A stretch of 6,459 bases of DNA. It comes from an uncultured Clostridia bacterium (GTDB lineage: Bacteria; Bacillota; Clostridia; Oscillospirales; Ruminococcaceae). The notes below the pieces were generated by a model that was given only the letters and a program-made list of their open reading frames with translations, was not told the DNA's origin and did no database searches. Made by a program: the position numbers and the translations under genes. Positions 1-5,881 of the stretch are shown here, piece by piece (within the stretch, counting starts at the first letter, position 1; the number at the start of each line of letters is the position of its first letter). The stretch covers positions 1 to 6,459 of the forward strand of contig CAMOFU010000143.1 of NCBI GenBank assembly GCA_946613705.1, written 5' to 3'.

Positions 1-6
1 GTGTTA

Positions 7-369
7 TGGTGGAGATGACGGGAATTGAACCCGTGTCCGAAAACCTGTCCCAGTGAATTTCTTCGGGTGCAGCTTGTTATTGCGGCTTATGCCGATTCCC
101 TTACAGTGCTGCAAACAAGCAAGCGGCACCGGTCGGTAGGCTGTTATTCATCTGAGGGCTACAGCCGTTGCCTACAGACGTTCACCACTAAGTCGACGCC
201 TTTACCCGAGCCGTGGTAGTCTCAGGCAAGACGGGCACTGCGCTTAGGCAGCAGCCAGTTCAAAATTATTGTTGTCGTCTAATTTTAAAACGTGCGCCTT
301 TTAAAGAGTTCTGCGCGCCTCTACCCGCTTATCACTCTTCGAGATCCCCGTCGAAACCTTTACATCCCC
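7..369 (-). ncRNA. ssrA: tmRNA (transfer-messenger RNA)
   Basis: Rescues stalled ribosomes: enters the A site charged with alanine and bound to SmpB, then supplies a short reading frame that adds a degradation tag. Read on the minus strand, the 5' end begins GGGGATGTAAAGGTTTCGAC, the hallmark tmRNA start. The 3' end is a tRNA-like T arm (GGGTTCAATTCCCG) followed by CATCTCCACCA. The ends pair as an acceptor stem (GGGGATG with CATCTCC, one G-U), which fixes both termini and gives about 363 nt. CCA is encoded. The tag frame lies at 244-279. The RNA begins 10 nt after the smpB stop and I see no good promoter in the end of smpB, so it is probably processed from a joint transcript. Its terminator would lie outside the window. 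Confidence 0.97.
244..279 (-). other. tmRNA proteolysis-tag reading frame
   Basis: Reading the tmRNA strand, the codons give D-D-N-N-N-F-E-L-A-A-A followed by TAA at 244-246. The hydrophobic LAAA end fits tags recognised by ClpXP-type proteases, although it has three alanines rather than the usual two. The resume codon is not certain. The bases just upstream (TTAGAC) resemble the element that sets the frame in E. coli, so translation may resume at either GAC. The frame stays open further upstream (A-H-V-L-K-L) to an in-frame TAA, so a longer tag cannot be excluded from sequence alone. Confidence 0.8.
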
Positions 370-379
370 ATTGATGTGC

Positions 380-853
380 TCAGCTCCTGCTGCGGTCCTT
401 CATCGCTCTGTCTATATCTCTCGCTGCGGCTTTCTTTGCCATGTCCTCACGCTTATCATACAGCTTTTTGCCCTTGCAGAGCCCAAGTGCCATTTTGACT
501 CTGCTGCCCTTGAAGTACAGCGAGAGCGGAATAAGCGTCAGCCCCTCCTGCTTGACCTTGCCGAAAAGACGGTTGATCTCACGCTTGTGGAGCAGCAGCC
601 TTCTCACTCTCATCGGGTCGCGGTTAAAAATGTTGCCCTGCTCATACGGCGAGATGTGCATACCCTTTACCCACATTTCACCGTTGTCTATCGAACACCA
701 GCTGTCCTTCAGATTAACACCGCCGCCGCGGATCGACTTTACCTCAGTTCCGACAAGCTCTATCCCGCACTCGATCTGTTCGAGCACAAAATAATCATGT
801 CTTGCCTTGCGATTGTCGGCTATCTGTTTAGTGCCGACTTTATTGATTGCCAT
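380..853 (-). CDS. smpB: SsrA-binding protein SmpB
   Basis: Binds the tRNA-like domain of tmRNA, mimics the missing anticodon arm and is essential for trans-translation. The 157-residue protein has the family's expected length and motifs: ADNRKARHDYF (about 12-22), GIELVGTEVKSIR (about 30-42), an OB-fold barrel through about residue 125, GKKLYDKRED (about 128-137), and a basic alanine- and arginine-rich C-terminal tail that becomes a helix in the decoding centre. I chose ATG at 853 rather than the in-frame GTG at 862, because that GTG lies inside the Shine-Dalgarno run AGGGGGTG (860-867), which is well spaced for 853. The TGA stop (380-382) is 10 nt from the mature tmRNA 5' end, so the two products of the rescue system are almost certainly co-transcribed. 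Confidence 0.97.
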   Translation of the reverse strand: MAINKVGTKQIADNRKARHDYFVLEQIECGIELVGTEVKSIRGGGVNLKDSWCSIDNGEMWVKGMHISPYEQGNIFNRDPMRVRRLLLHKREINRLFGKVKQEGLTLIPLSLYFKGSRVKMALGLCKGKKLYDKREDMAKKAAARDIDRAMKDRSRS

Positions 854-859
854 GATCGG

Positions 860-867
860 CACCCCCT
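860..867 (-). promoter_or_regulatory. smpB ribosome binding site that decides the start
   Basis: On the minus strand AGGGGGTG stands 6 nt before ATG at 853. A possible upstream start, GTG at 862-860, is part of this site and has no binding site of its own, so the shorter protein (157 rather than 160 residues) is preferred. Confidence 0.75.
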
Positions 868-882
868 TTTGTGTAGTATTTT

Positions 883-911
883 ATTATAACATTCTTTTAC
901 TGCGTTGTCAA
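883..911 (-). promoter_or_regulatory. sigma-A promoter of smpB-ssrA (consensus, extended -10)
   Basis: On the minus strand the -35 box TTGACA (906-911) and the -10 box TATAAT (883-888) are both perfect, with a 17-nt spacer that ends in TGT, giving an extended -10 (TGnTATAAT). Transcription should start near 876, leaving a leader of only about 20 nt before smpB. This is the best promoter in the window and fits the high expression that a tmRNA needs. Confidence 0.92.
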
Positions 912-1047
912 GGCTATTCTGCACTATTTACATTTTGTTAATATTCTTCTCCGCTTCAAATACAGATAATATCATCTTCCGAACTGTTGGTGCTGCTTTT
1001 GATCGCAGCTGCCTTTCAAGTGTTCACTTTATTTTCATAAATTGCTA

Positions 1048-1076
1048 TTGCTATATAATGTGATATGTGTTAAAAT
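1048..1076 (+). promoter_or_regulatory. probable sigma-A promoter of the pyrB operon
   Basis: TTGCTA (1048-1053) and TAAAAT (1071-1076) match the -35 and -10 boxes at 4 and 5 of 6 positions with a 17-nt spacer. A perfect TATAAT also occurs at 1054-1059, but I find no -35 box 16-18 nt before it. The predicted start near 1083 leaves a leader of only about 33 nt, too short for a PyrR-type attenuator, so any control of pyrB by pyrimidines would have to work at initiation or elsewhere. A weak hairpin (GCTGC at 992-996 with GCAGC at 1005-1009) lies upstream of the promoter and has no clear role. Confidence 0.6.
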
Positions 1077-1115
1077 AATAATGGTCATATGCGCCGAAAG
1101 GAGTGTTGAAATATT

Positions 1116-2201
1116 ATGAACAACAACGATAGATACATTCACCTGATAGACCTGAACGATCACCCTGTATCGTGGTGGAAGCAGCTTCTTGAGCTGGCAC
1201 ATGAGATAAGACAAGCCCCGCAGGATTATGCCGATGCCTGCAAGGGGAAGATCATGGGCACGCTGTTTTATGAGCCCTCCACCAGAACACAGATGTCTTT
1301 CCAGACGGCAATGCTCAGACTGGGCGGCACTATAATCGGGTTTGACAACCCTGCGACCTCGTCTGTTGCAAAGGGGGAGAATATCAAGGATACGACGAAG
1401 ATCGTTTCGGGATATGCGGATATAATGGTGATGCGGCACCCGACAGCAGGCTCTGTAAAGGCTGCGGCGCTTACAGCAGACTGCCCTGTTATAAATGCAG
1501 GCGACGGCGGTCATCTGCACCCGACGCAGACACTCACCGACCTGATGACACTCTACGAGGAAAAGCACACGCTTGAAAACCTGACTATCGGACTGTGCGG
1601 CGATCTGAAAAACGGCAGGACGGTGCATTCGCTTATCAAAGCTATGAGCTGCTTCAACGGCACCCGCTTTGTGCTTATATCGACAAAGGAGCTGTCACTG
1701 CCCGCATATATGAAGGATATTCTTGCGGCGAGCGGTCACGCTTATAAAGAGGTGACAAATCTTGACGATGCGATAGGCGAGCTGGACGTGCTGTATATGA
1801 CCCGTATCCAGCGTGAGCGCTTTGCATCCGAGGAGGATTATCAGCAGCAGAAGGGCTTTTATATCCTCGACAGAAAGAAGATGGCTAAGGCAAGGCGCGA
1901 CATGATCGTACTGCACCCGCTGCCGAGAGTTGACGAGATCGCAGTTGAGGTCGATGACGACCCGAGGGCAAAATACTTCGATCAGGCGAGATACGGAATG
2001 TACATAAGAATGGCGCTCATTCTCACGATACTTCATAACAACGGCAGGCCTGCCCCTCTTGTAACAGGCAGGATAGTACCGAAGGCAGCCTGCTCCAATC
2101 CGGGGTGCATAACAAATCACGAGCTGTATCTGCCGAGGTATTTCAAGGGCAGCGGAGACACCGTTATCTGCGAATACTGTGATGAGCGCACACTGCTCTG
2201 A
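1116..2201 (+). CDS. pyrB: aspartate carbamoyltransferase with fused PyrI-like zinc tail
   Basis: Joins carbamoyl phosphate and aspartate into N-carbamoyl-aspartate, the committed step of pyrimidine synthesis in the cytosol. Phosphate-binding EPSTRT (53-58), the SVAKGE loop (83-88, with Ser83 and Lys86), the HPTAG region (108-112), DLKNGRTVHS (163-172), MTRIQRERF (228-236) and HPLPRVDEIA (267-276) show a complete catalytic chain, ending near residue 310. About 50 further residues carry C326-x4-C331-x20-C352-x2-C355. This matches the spacing style of the zinc site in the regulatory chain PyrI (C-x4-C, about 20 residues, C-x2-C), but the nucleotide-binding domain of PyrI is absent. At 361 residues it is about 50 longer than a plain PyrB. 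A Shine-Dalgarno AAAGGAG (1097-1103) supports the ATG. It is the first gene of the plus-strand cluster. Confidence 0.96.
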   Translation: MNNNDRYIHLIDLNDHPVSWWKQLLELAHEIRQAPQDYADACKGKIMGTLFYEPSTRTQMSFQTAMLRLGGTIIGFDNPATSSVAKGENIKDTTKIVSGYADIMVMRHPTAGSVKAAALTADCPVINAGDGGHLHPTQTLTDLMTLYEEKHTLENLTIGLCGDLKNGRTVHSLIKAMSCFNGTRFVLISTKELSLPAYMKDILAASGHAYKEVTNLDDAIGELDVLYMTRIQRERFASEEDYQQQKGFYILDRKKMAKARRDMIVLHPLPRVDEIAVEVDDDPRAKYFDQARYGMYIRMALILTILHNNGRPAPLVTGRIVPKAACSNPGCITNHELYLPRYFKGSGDTVICEYCDERTLL

Positions 2202-2240
2202 CCGCACCGACAACGACATCATAGAAACAGGAGCATTATT

Positions 2241-2768
2241 ATGAACCGTGCATGGGAGCATTTCAAGACCATAACCAGACACCGCCACGCAGTTATAAGA
2301 AACTGCTATCATGCGGGGATACTATTTCAGGGGCTGCGGCACGATCTGTCAAAATACAGCCCGAGCGAGTTTATCCCGGGGGCGCTGCACTATCAGGGCA
2401 CACGCTCGCCGAACGAGGGGGAGCGGGAGGATTACGGCTTTTCATATGCGTGGATGCATCACAAGGGCAGGAACAAACACCACTTTGAATACTGGACAGA
2501 CTATGACCCTGTGACAAGGAAAATGAGCCCCGTGAAGATGCCGCTGAAATATGTTAAGGAGATGTTCTGCGACAGAGTGGCAGCAAGCAAGATATATATG
2601 GGCGACAGCTACGATGACGGCGCACCGCTCGCGTACTTCATGAAGGCGAAGGCTACAAGGAACATAGACCCCGAGACCTCAGACCTTATCGAGAAGCTGC
2701 TGACCATGCTGAAAAACAAGGGAGAGAAAAAGACCTTTGCATATATTAGAAGGCTGAAAAGATACTGA
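2241..2768 (+). CDS. DUF5662 family protein, possibly HD-type metal protein
   Basis: I recognise the family (DUF5662, common in Clostridia and in their phages) from GLRHDLSKYSPSEFIPG (31-47), NEGERE (58-63) and HHKGRNKHHFEYW (73-85); no function is established that I know of. The protein is small (175 residues), soluble, and rich in His and Asp. The order H16, H34-D35, H73/H74, D111 (in DRVAASK) resembles the metal ligands of HD-domain phosphohydrolases, so a nucleotide or phosphoester hydrolase is plausible; this is inference. ACAGGAG (2227-2233) lies 7 nt before the ATG. It follows pyrB by 39 nt with no terminator between, and its TGA overlaps the next ATG by one base (TGATG), which suggests co-translation with rnmV. 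Confidence 0.88.
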   Translation: MNRAWEHFKTITRHRHAVIRNCYHAGILFQGLRHDLSKYSPSEFIPGALHYQGTRSPNEGEREDYGFSYAWMHHKGRNKHHFEYWTDYDPVTRKMSPVKMPLKYVKEMFCDRVAASKIYMGDSYDDGAPLAYFMKAKATRNIDPETSDLIEKLLTMLKNKGEKKTFAYIRRLKRY

Positions 2769-3370
2769 TGGAGAAGCTTAAAACAGACAAGGCCGTTATC
2801 GTTGAGGGAAAGTATGACAAGATAAAGCTGAGTGCCGTGCTTGATGCAGTCATCATCACGACGGAGGGATTCGGCATCTATAAAAACCGCGATACGGCCG
2901 AGCTTATCAGGAAGTATGCGCAGACATCGGGGATAATCATACTGACCGACTCCGATGCGGCGGGCTTTCGGATAAGGGGGCACATCAAGAGCATCTGCCC
3001 CGAGGGGAAGATAACCAACGTATACATACCCGATGTATTCGGAAAGGAGAGGCGCAAGGCAGAGCCGTCGAAGGAAGGCAAGCTGGGCGTTGAAGGGATG
3101 GATGCGGCAGTGCTGAGGCGGCTGCTCGAAGAAGCAGGTATAGGCAGCAGCGAGGCATCTGTCGGGGATAAGATGACGATGCAGGAGCTGTACGAGCTGG
3201 GCTGTATCGGCAGTGAAAACAGCAGTCTGCTGCGCAGAAGGACAGCGCTTTTGCTGGGGCTGCCCGAGAGGATAACAGCCAAGGGGCTGCTCGAAGCGAT
3301 CAATTCGATCTTCGGCAGGGAGAGGGCTGAGGCAGCTGTGCGCAGCGCCAAAAAGGAGATGGGGAATTGA
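2768..3370 (+). CDS. rnmV: ribonuclease M5 (TOPRIM, 5S rRNA maturation)
   Basis: RNase M5 cuts the 5S rRNA precursor on both sides to give mature 5S rRNA in Firmicutes, acting on the ribosomal-protein-bound precursor. The N-terminal half is a TOPRIM domain: VEGKYD with catalytic Glu13, then LTDSDAAG with Asp61 and Asp63, and GVEG at 107-110. The C-terminal half (about 135-195, with TMQELYELGCIGSENSSLLR and LGLP) matches the DUF4093 part seen in clostridial proteins. The length (200) is slightly above that of the Bacillus enzyme. The start ATG overlaps the previous stop in TGATG, and the nearest purine-rich site (AGAAGG, 2748-2753) is 14 nt away, so translation probably depends on coupling. 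Its own stop overlaps the next gene's TTG start by 4 nt. Confidence 0.92.
   Translation: MEKLKTDKAVIVEGKYDKIKLSAVLDAVIITTEGFGIYKNRDTAELIRKYAQTSGIIILTDSDAAGFRIRGHIKSICPEGKITNVYIPDVFGKERRKAEPSKEGKLGVEGMDAAVLRRLLEEAGIGSSEASVGDKMTMQELYELGCIGSENSSLLRRRTALLLGLPERITAKGLLEAINSIFGRERAEAAVRSAKKEMGN
3353..3358 (+). promoter_or_regulatory. ribosome binding site supporting a TTG start
   Basis: AAGGAG lies 8 nt before TTG at 3367, inside the end of rnmV. The site and its spacing are ideal, which makes TTG, an uncommon initiator, the credible start of the MBOAT gene. The first residues after it also align with the start of AlgI/DltB-type proteins. Confidence 0.8.
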
Positions 3371-4710
3371 GCTGCACGAGTATAGTTTTTCTCTATTTCT
3401 TTATGCCTGCTTTCTTTCTGATCTATGCGCTCTGCAAGCCTGTCTGGCGGCCTGCTGTGATGAGCGCGGGCAGCTGCATCATGATCGGCTGGGCATCGCC
3501 ATACGCATTGATACCTATGGCTGTGTCAGTGCTGCTTTCGTATTTCTGCGGGATAATATGCCATGATCTGCGGGAGAAGAGAAGCGCCGCAAACGCTGTA
3601 TTTGCGCTGTTTACAGTGTGTATCACAGTGCAGGCGGCTTATTATTTCCTGTTTTCGCAGAGCAGAGCCGAGCATATCACCGTGATCGGGCTCGGAGTGA
3701 TATCTCTGCATTCGGTGGCATATGTCTTTGATGTCAACAGCGGCGAGCAGCCCGAAACAGGTTTTTTCAAGCTGTGTGCCTATGTGACCTTCATGCCCTG
3801 TCTTAACGGTATACCATTCGTCAGATATAACGATATCAGGGAGAATATGGCAGCGCCGAGACTCAGGATCGACCTTATGTCAGACGGGATAATGATAATG
3901 CTCCTCGGCATCTGCGAGAAGGTCATCGTATCGGACAGACTGGAGGAGCTGTTCTATGATATGCAGACGGTATCCTCGGGGACACTTTCCGCGTTGATGT
4001 CATGGATGGGCGCGATGATATTCGGGGCTGCGCTGTATATCAGGCTCAAGGGTCTGTCGCACATAGCTGTGGGGCTTGCGATGATGCTCGGCTTCAGCCT
4101 GAACAGCAGCTTTGATTATCCATACTCAAAGCCAACGCTCAGGGGGTATATCGAGAGCTTCAATATATCTGCGGTCGGATTTGCGAAAAGATACATCTTC
4201 ACTCCCCTGTCGGGCGGCAAAAAGGAAGGCGGAAGGGTGGTCTTTGCCGCAGCGTTCTCGACACTGCTGCTGTGCGTGAGCTACAGGCTGAATATTAATC
4301 ATCTGCTGTGGGGTGCATTCGCGGCGCTGCTGCTGATAACCGAAATACACTTTGAGGGTCGGCTTTCGCGCGTTCCGAGGCCTGTGAGATACATCTTCTC
4401 ACATATGTTCATACTCATCGGCTGGGCTATGATCTCACAGAGCACTACGGTCGGCGCAATGGATTACATATCAAGAATGTTCACCGGCGGTATGCTGATA
4501 GATTTCAAGCCGCTGCTGTATTTCCTCGGAACTGCACTGCCGTATTTCCTGCTGATACTGATATTCGAGATGCCGTTTTTCAGGACGCTGATAATAAAGC
4601 ACCGAAGCAAAAGGTTCAGCGTTATCGCGGCTGCCAAGCCGTTCCTGATATTTGCGATGCTGATACTGTGCACATCGTTCATGATGTCGGGCGGGCTGCA
4701 GGCTCAGTGA
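3367..4710 (+). CDS. MBOAT family membrane protein lacking the usual active-site histidine
   Basis: The fold is that of the AlgI/DltB branch of membrane-bound O-acyltransferases, which move acyl groups across the membrane for transfer to cell-surface polymers. The protein has about 11 hydrophobic segments over 447 residues. Family landmarks appear in order: the opening SIVFLYFFMP, FMPCLNGIPFVRYNDI (142-157), LGICEKVIVSDRL (180-192), IAVGLAMMLGF (233-243), a stretch to YIESFNIS (261-268), then YIFTPLSGGKK (276-286) and LLWGAFAALLLITE (313-326). At the catalytic sites it departs from the family. The RRWHISLS histidine is Asn266, the LWHG histidine aligns with Tyr306, and the later HG histidine is Ala319. 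The frame is intact with no stop. It starts at TTG with a strong binding site, overlaps rnmV by 4 nt and precedes its DHHW partner by 10 nt. It may be a pseudoenzyme or have altered chemistry. Confidence 0.88.
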   Translation: MSCTSIVFLYFFMPAFFLIYALCKPVWRPAVMSAGSCIMIGWASPYALIPMAVSVLLSYFCGIICHDLREKRSAANAVFALFTVCITVQAAYYFLFSQSRAEHITVIGLGVISLHSVAYVFDVNSGEQPETGFFKLCAYVTFMPCLNGIPFVRYNDIRENMAAPRLRIDLMSDGIMIMLLGICEKVIVSDRLEELFYDMQTVSSGTLSALMSWMGAMIFGAALYIRLKGLSHIAVGLAMMLGFSLNSSFDYPYSKPTLRGYIESFNISAVGFAKRYIFTPLSGGKKEGGRVVFAAAFSTLLLCVSYRLNINHLLWGAFAALLLITEIHFEGRLSRVPRPVRYIFSHMFILIGWAMISQSTTVGAMDYISRMFTGGMLIDFKPLLYFLGTALPYFLLILIFEMPFFRTLIIKHRSKRFSVIAAAKPFLIFAMLILCTSFMMSGGLQAQ

Positions 4711-4716
4711 GGTGAT
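4709..4716 (+). promoter_or_regulatory. ribosome binding site that decides the DHHW gene start
   Basis: GAGGTGAT is an unbroken match to the anti-Shine-Dalgarno sequence and places ATG at 4721 at good spacing (8 nt after GAGG). The in-frame GTG (4712) and ATG (4715) lie inside or against this site, so the shorter start is preferred. The site begins within the MBOAT stop codon, which favours coupled translation. Confidence 0.75.
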
Positions 4717-4720
4717 GGGT

Positions 4721-5791
4721 ATGAAGATGAAAAGGATCATAGACGCTGTCTCGATAGCGCTGTTCTTCTTCGTTGTGGCGGCATTTGCGGTGAATACCTT
4801 CATAATGAACAAGGACGGGATAGATATATCTCTTGACGAGCTTCCCGAGAGTACAGAACGGTTCGTGAACCGAAGCTTCCCGCTCGGAGAGAACTGGAGA
4901 TCGCTGTACACTACGCTGATAACGGGCGCAGGGCAGAACAGGATAGGAGATGTGTATGTCTCGGAGAAGGGTATGATCGAGCTGCTCAACAGCACCGATG
5001 AGAAGCTAATAAACGAACGCACAGCATGGTTCAACGAATTTGCCGAGGCTCACCCGCAGATAAGCAGCTATGCACTGATAGTACCGACAGCATCGGGCAT
5101 ATACTCGTCCGAGCTGCCTGTTGTCATAACCGCGACAGACCAGCAGAAGCTGATCGACGATATCTACTACAAGCTGGACAACTCGATACAGACCCTCGAC
5201 GCATTCAATCCGCTGTTCTCTGCAAGAGACGACTATGTGTATTTCAGGACCGACAATTCATGGACCGAATACGGCGCATACACCGTATACAACAAGGTCA
5301 TCAGAAAAATGGGCTTCACTCCGCTGCGGCTCTCGAGCTATGACATGGAATATGCCTCGCGCGATTACTACGGCGACCTCTACAGCAAGACCTATTACAG
5401 GGGCACCGAGCCGGATTTTATAAACATATTCAGAAACAAGAACGGCAGCTTTGTAACGGGCTTCTCCGCATGGTCGGAGGGGCAGGAGTTCACCTCGACC
5501 TCGATCTACTACACGCCCGCTCTCAGCAGCAGCAATCAGCTGAATGTGTTCCTCGGCGGCAACTCGTATGAGAAATACAGGATAACCACCTCCAACAAGG
5601 ATGCTCCGAAGCTGCTTATAATCAAGGGCGACTATGCAAATATGTTCGTGCCCTTCCTGACGCCGCATTACAGCGAGATCACGCTGATAGACCCAACTAA
5701 GCTCGAAGGCAGGAGCATAGAGGAGCTTGCCGACGTTGACAGCTACGATCAGGTGCTTCTGCTCTATGATGCGGCTTCTTTTTGCAGATAA
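4721..5791 (+). CDS. DHHW/AlgX-like family protein with altered catalytic motifs
   Basis: A 356-residue protein, anchored by one N-terminal membrane segment (about 6-28) with the rest outside. The family partners MBOAT proteins and carries an SGNH-hydrolase-like fold that O-acetylates extracellular polymers. Recognisable blocks, in order: VYFRTDNSWTEYGAY (173-187), DYYGDLYSK (215-223), NVFLGGNSY (275-283), KLLIIKGDYANMFVPFL (297-313), HYSEITLID (316-324) and DQVLLLYDAASF (343-354). The signature DHHW is here D178-N-S-W181, so the Asp stays but the catalytic His position is Ser180. GGNH reads GGNS. The nucleophile motif KDSYAN reads KGDYAN, with Asp304 in the serine position. Several bases differ at DNSW and KGDY, so single sequencing errors are not the cause. 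It probably works with the preceding MBOAT protein; whether it is an enzyme is doubtful. Confidence 0.87.
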   Translation: MKMKRIIDAVSIALFFFVVAAFAVNTFIMNKDGIDISLDELPESTERFVNRSFPLGENWRSLYTTLITGAGQNRIGDVYVSEKGMIELLNSTDEKLINERTAWFNEFAEAHPQISSYALIVPTASGIYSSELPVVITATDQQKLIDDIYYKLDNSIQTLDAFNPLFSARDDYVYFRTDNSWTEYGAYTVYNKVIRKMGFTPLRLSSYDMEYASRDYYGDLYSKTYYRGTEPDFINIFRNKNGSFVTGFSAWSEGQEFTSTSIYYTPALSSSNQLNVFLGGNSYEKYRITTSNKDAPKLLIIKGDYANMFVPFLTPHYSEITLIDPTKLEGRSIEELADVDSYDQVLLLYDAASFCR

Positions 5792-5842
5792 GCGAACTGT
5801 CAAAGCTGTAAACTGTGAATAACAAGGCAATAGTAAAAGCTG

Positions 5843-5868
5843 AAGCCCCCGGCGTAAACCGAGGGCTT
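5843..5868. terminator. probable bidirectional intrinsic terminator
   Basis: AAGCCCCCGG (5843-5852) pairs with CCGAGGGCTT (5859-5868) around a 6-nt loop, with one C-A mismatch. AGTAAA (5832-5837) and TTTACT (5867-5872) can also pair, giving an alternative or longer stem. The downstream side has only a short T-rich run (TTTACTGTAT), and on the minus strand the hairpin is followed by CTTTTACTATT. It lies between two convergent genes, 51 nt after the DHHW gene stop and 13 nt from the stop of the minus-strand gene, so it probably serves both. Confidence 0.75.
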
Positions 5869-5881
5869 TACTGTATCCATC

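Noticed and set aside
25..219. Plus-strand open frame within the tmRNA gene
   Set aside because: It lies entirely inside the structured tmRNA on the other strand.
371..889. Open frames on the plus strand opposite smpB (371-889 and 441-794)
   Set aside because: They mirror smpB, which is a certain gene; the translations have no family features and no ribosome binding site.
905..934. Possible second plus-strand promoter for pyrB (TTGTCA at 905-910, TACATT at 929-934)
   Set aside because: The -10 match is poor, the spacer is 18 nt and the boxes overlap the consensus smpB promoter region on the other strand.
992..1009. Small hairpin GCTGC/GCAGC upstream of pyrB, as a regulatory RNA or terminator
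   Set aside because: Five base pairs only, no T-run, and it lies upstream of the likely transcription start.
1035..2312. Minus-strand open frames opposite pyrB (1035-1628 and 1695-2312)
   Set aside because: Antisense frames to a well-conserved gene, with low-complexity odd composition and no start signals.
4471..5034. Minus-strand open frame spanning the end of the MBOAT gene and the start of the DHHW gene
   Set aside because: Its residues are the reverse reading of two recognisable genes; no promoter or ribosome binding site.
3367..5791. Simple pseudogenes: decayed MBOAT and DHHW genes
   Set aside because: Both frames are full-length, have strong ribosome binding sites and keep most family motifs; only active-site positions differ, which argues against plain decay.
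5258..5830. Minus-strand open frame opposite the DHHW gene
   Set aside because: Shadow of the coding strand; it also runs close to the terminator hairpin and has no family signature.
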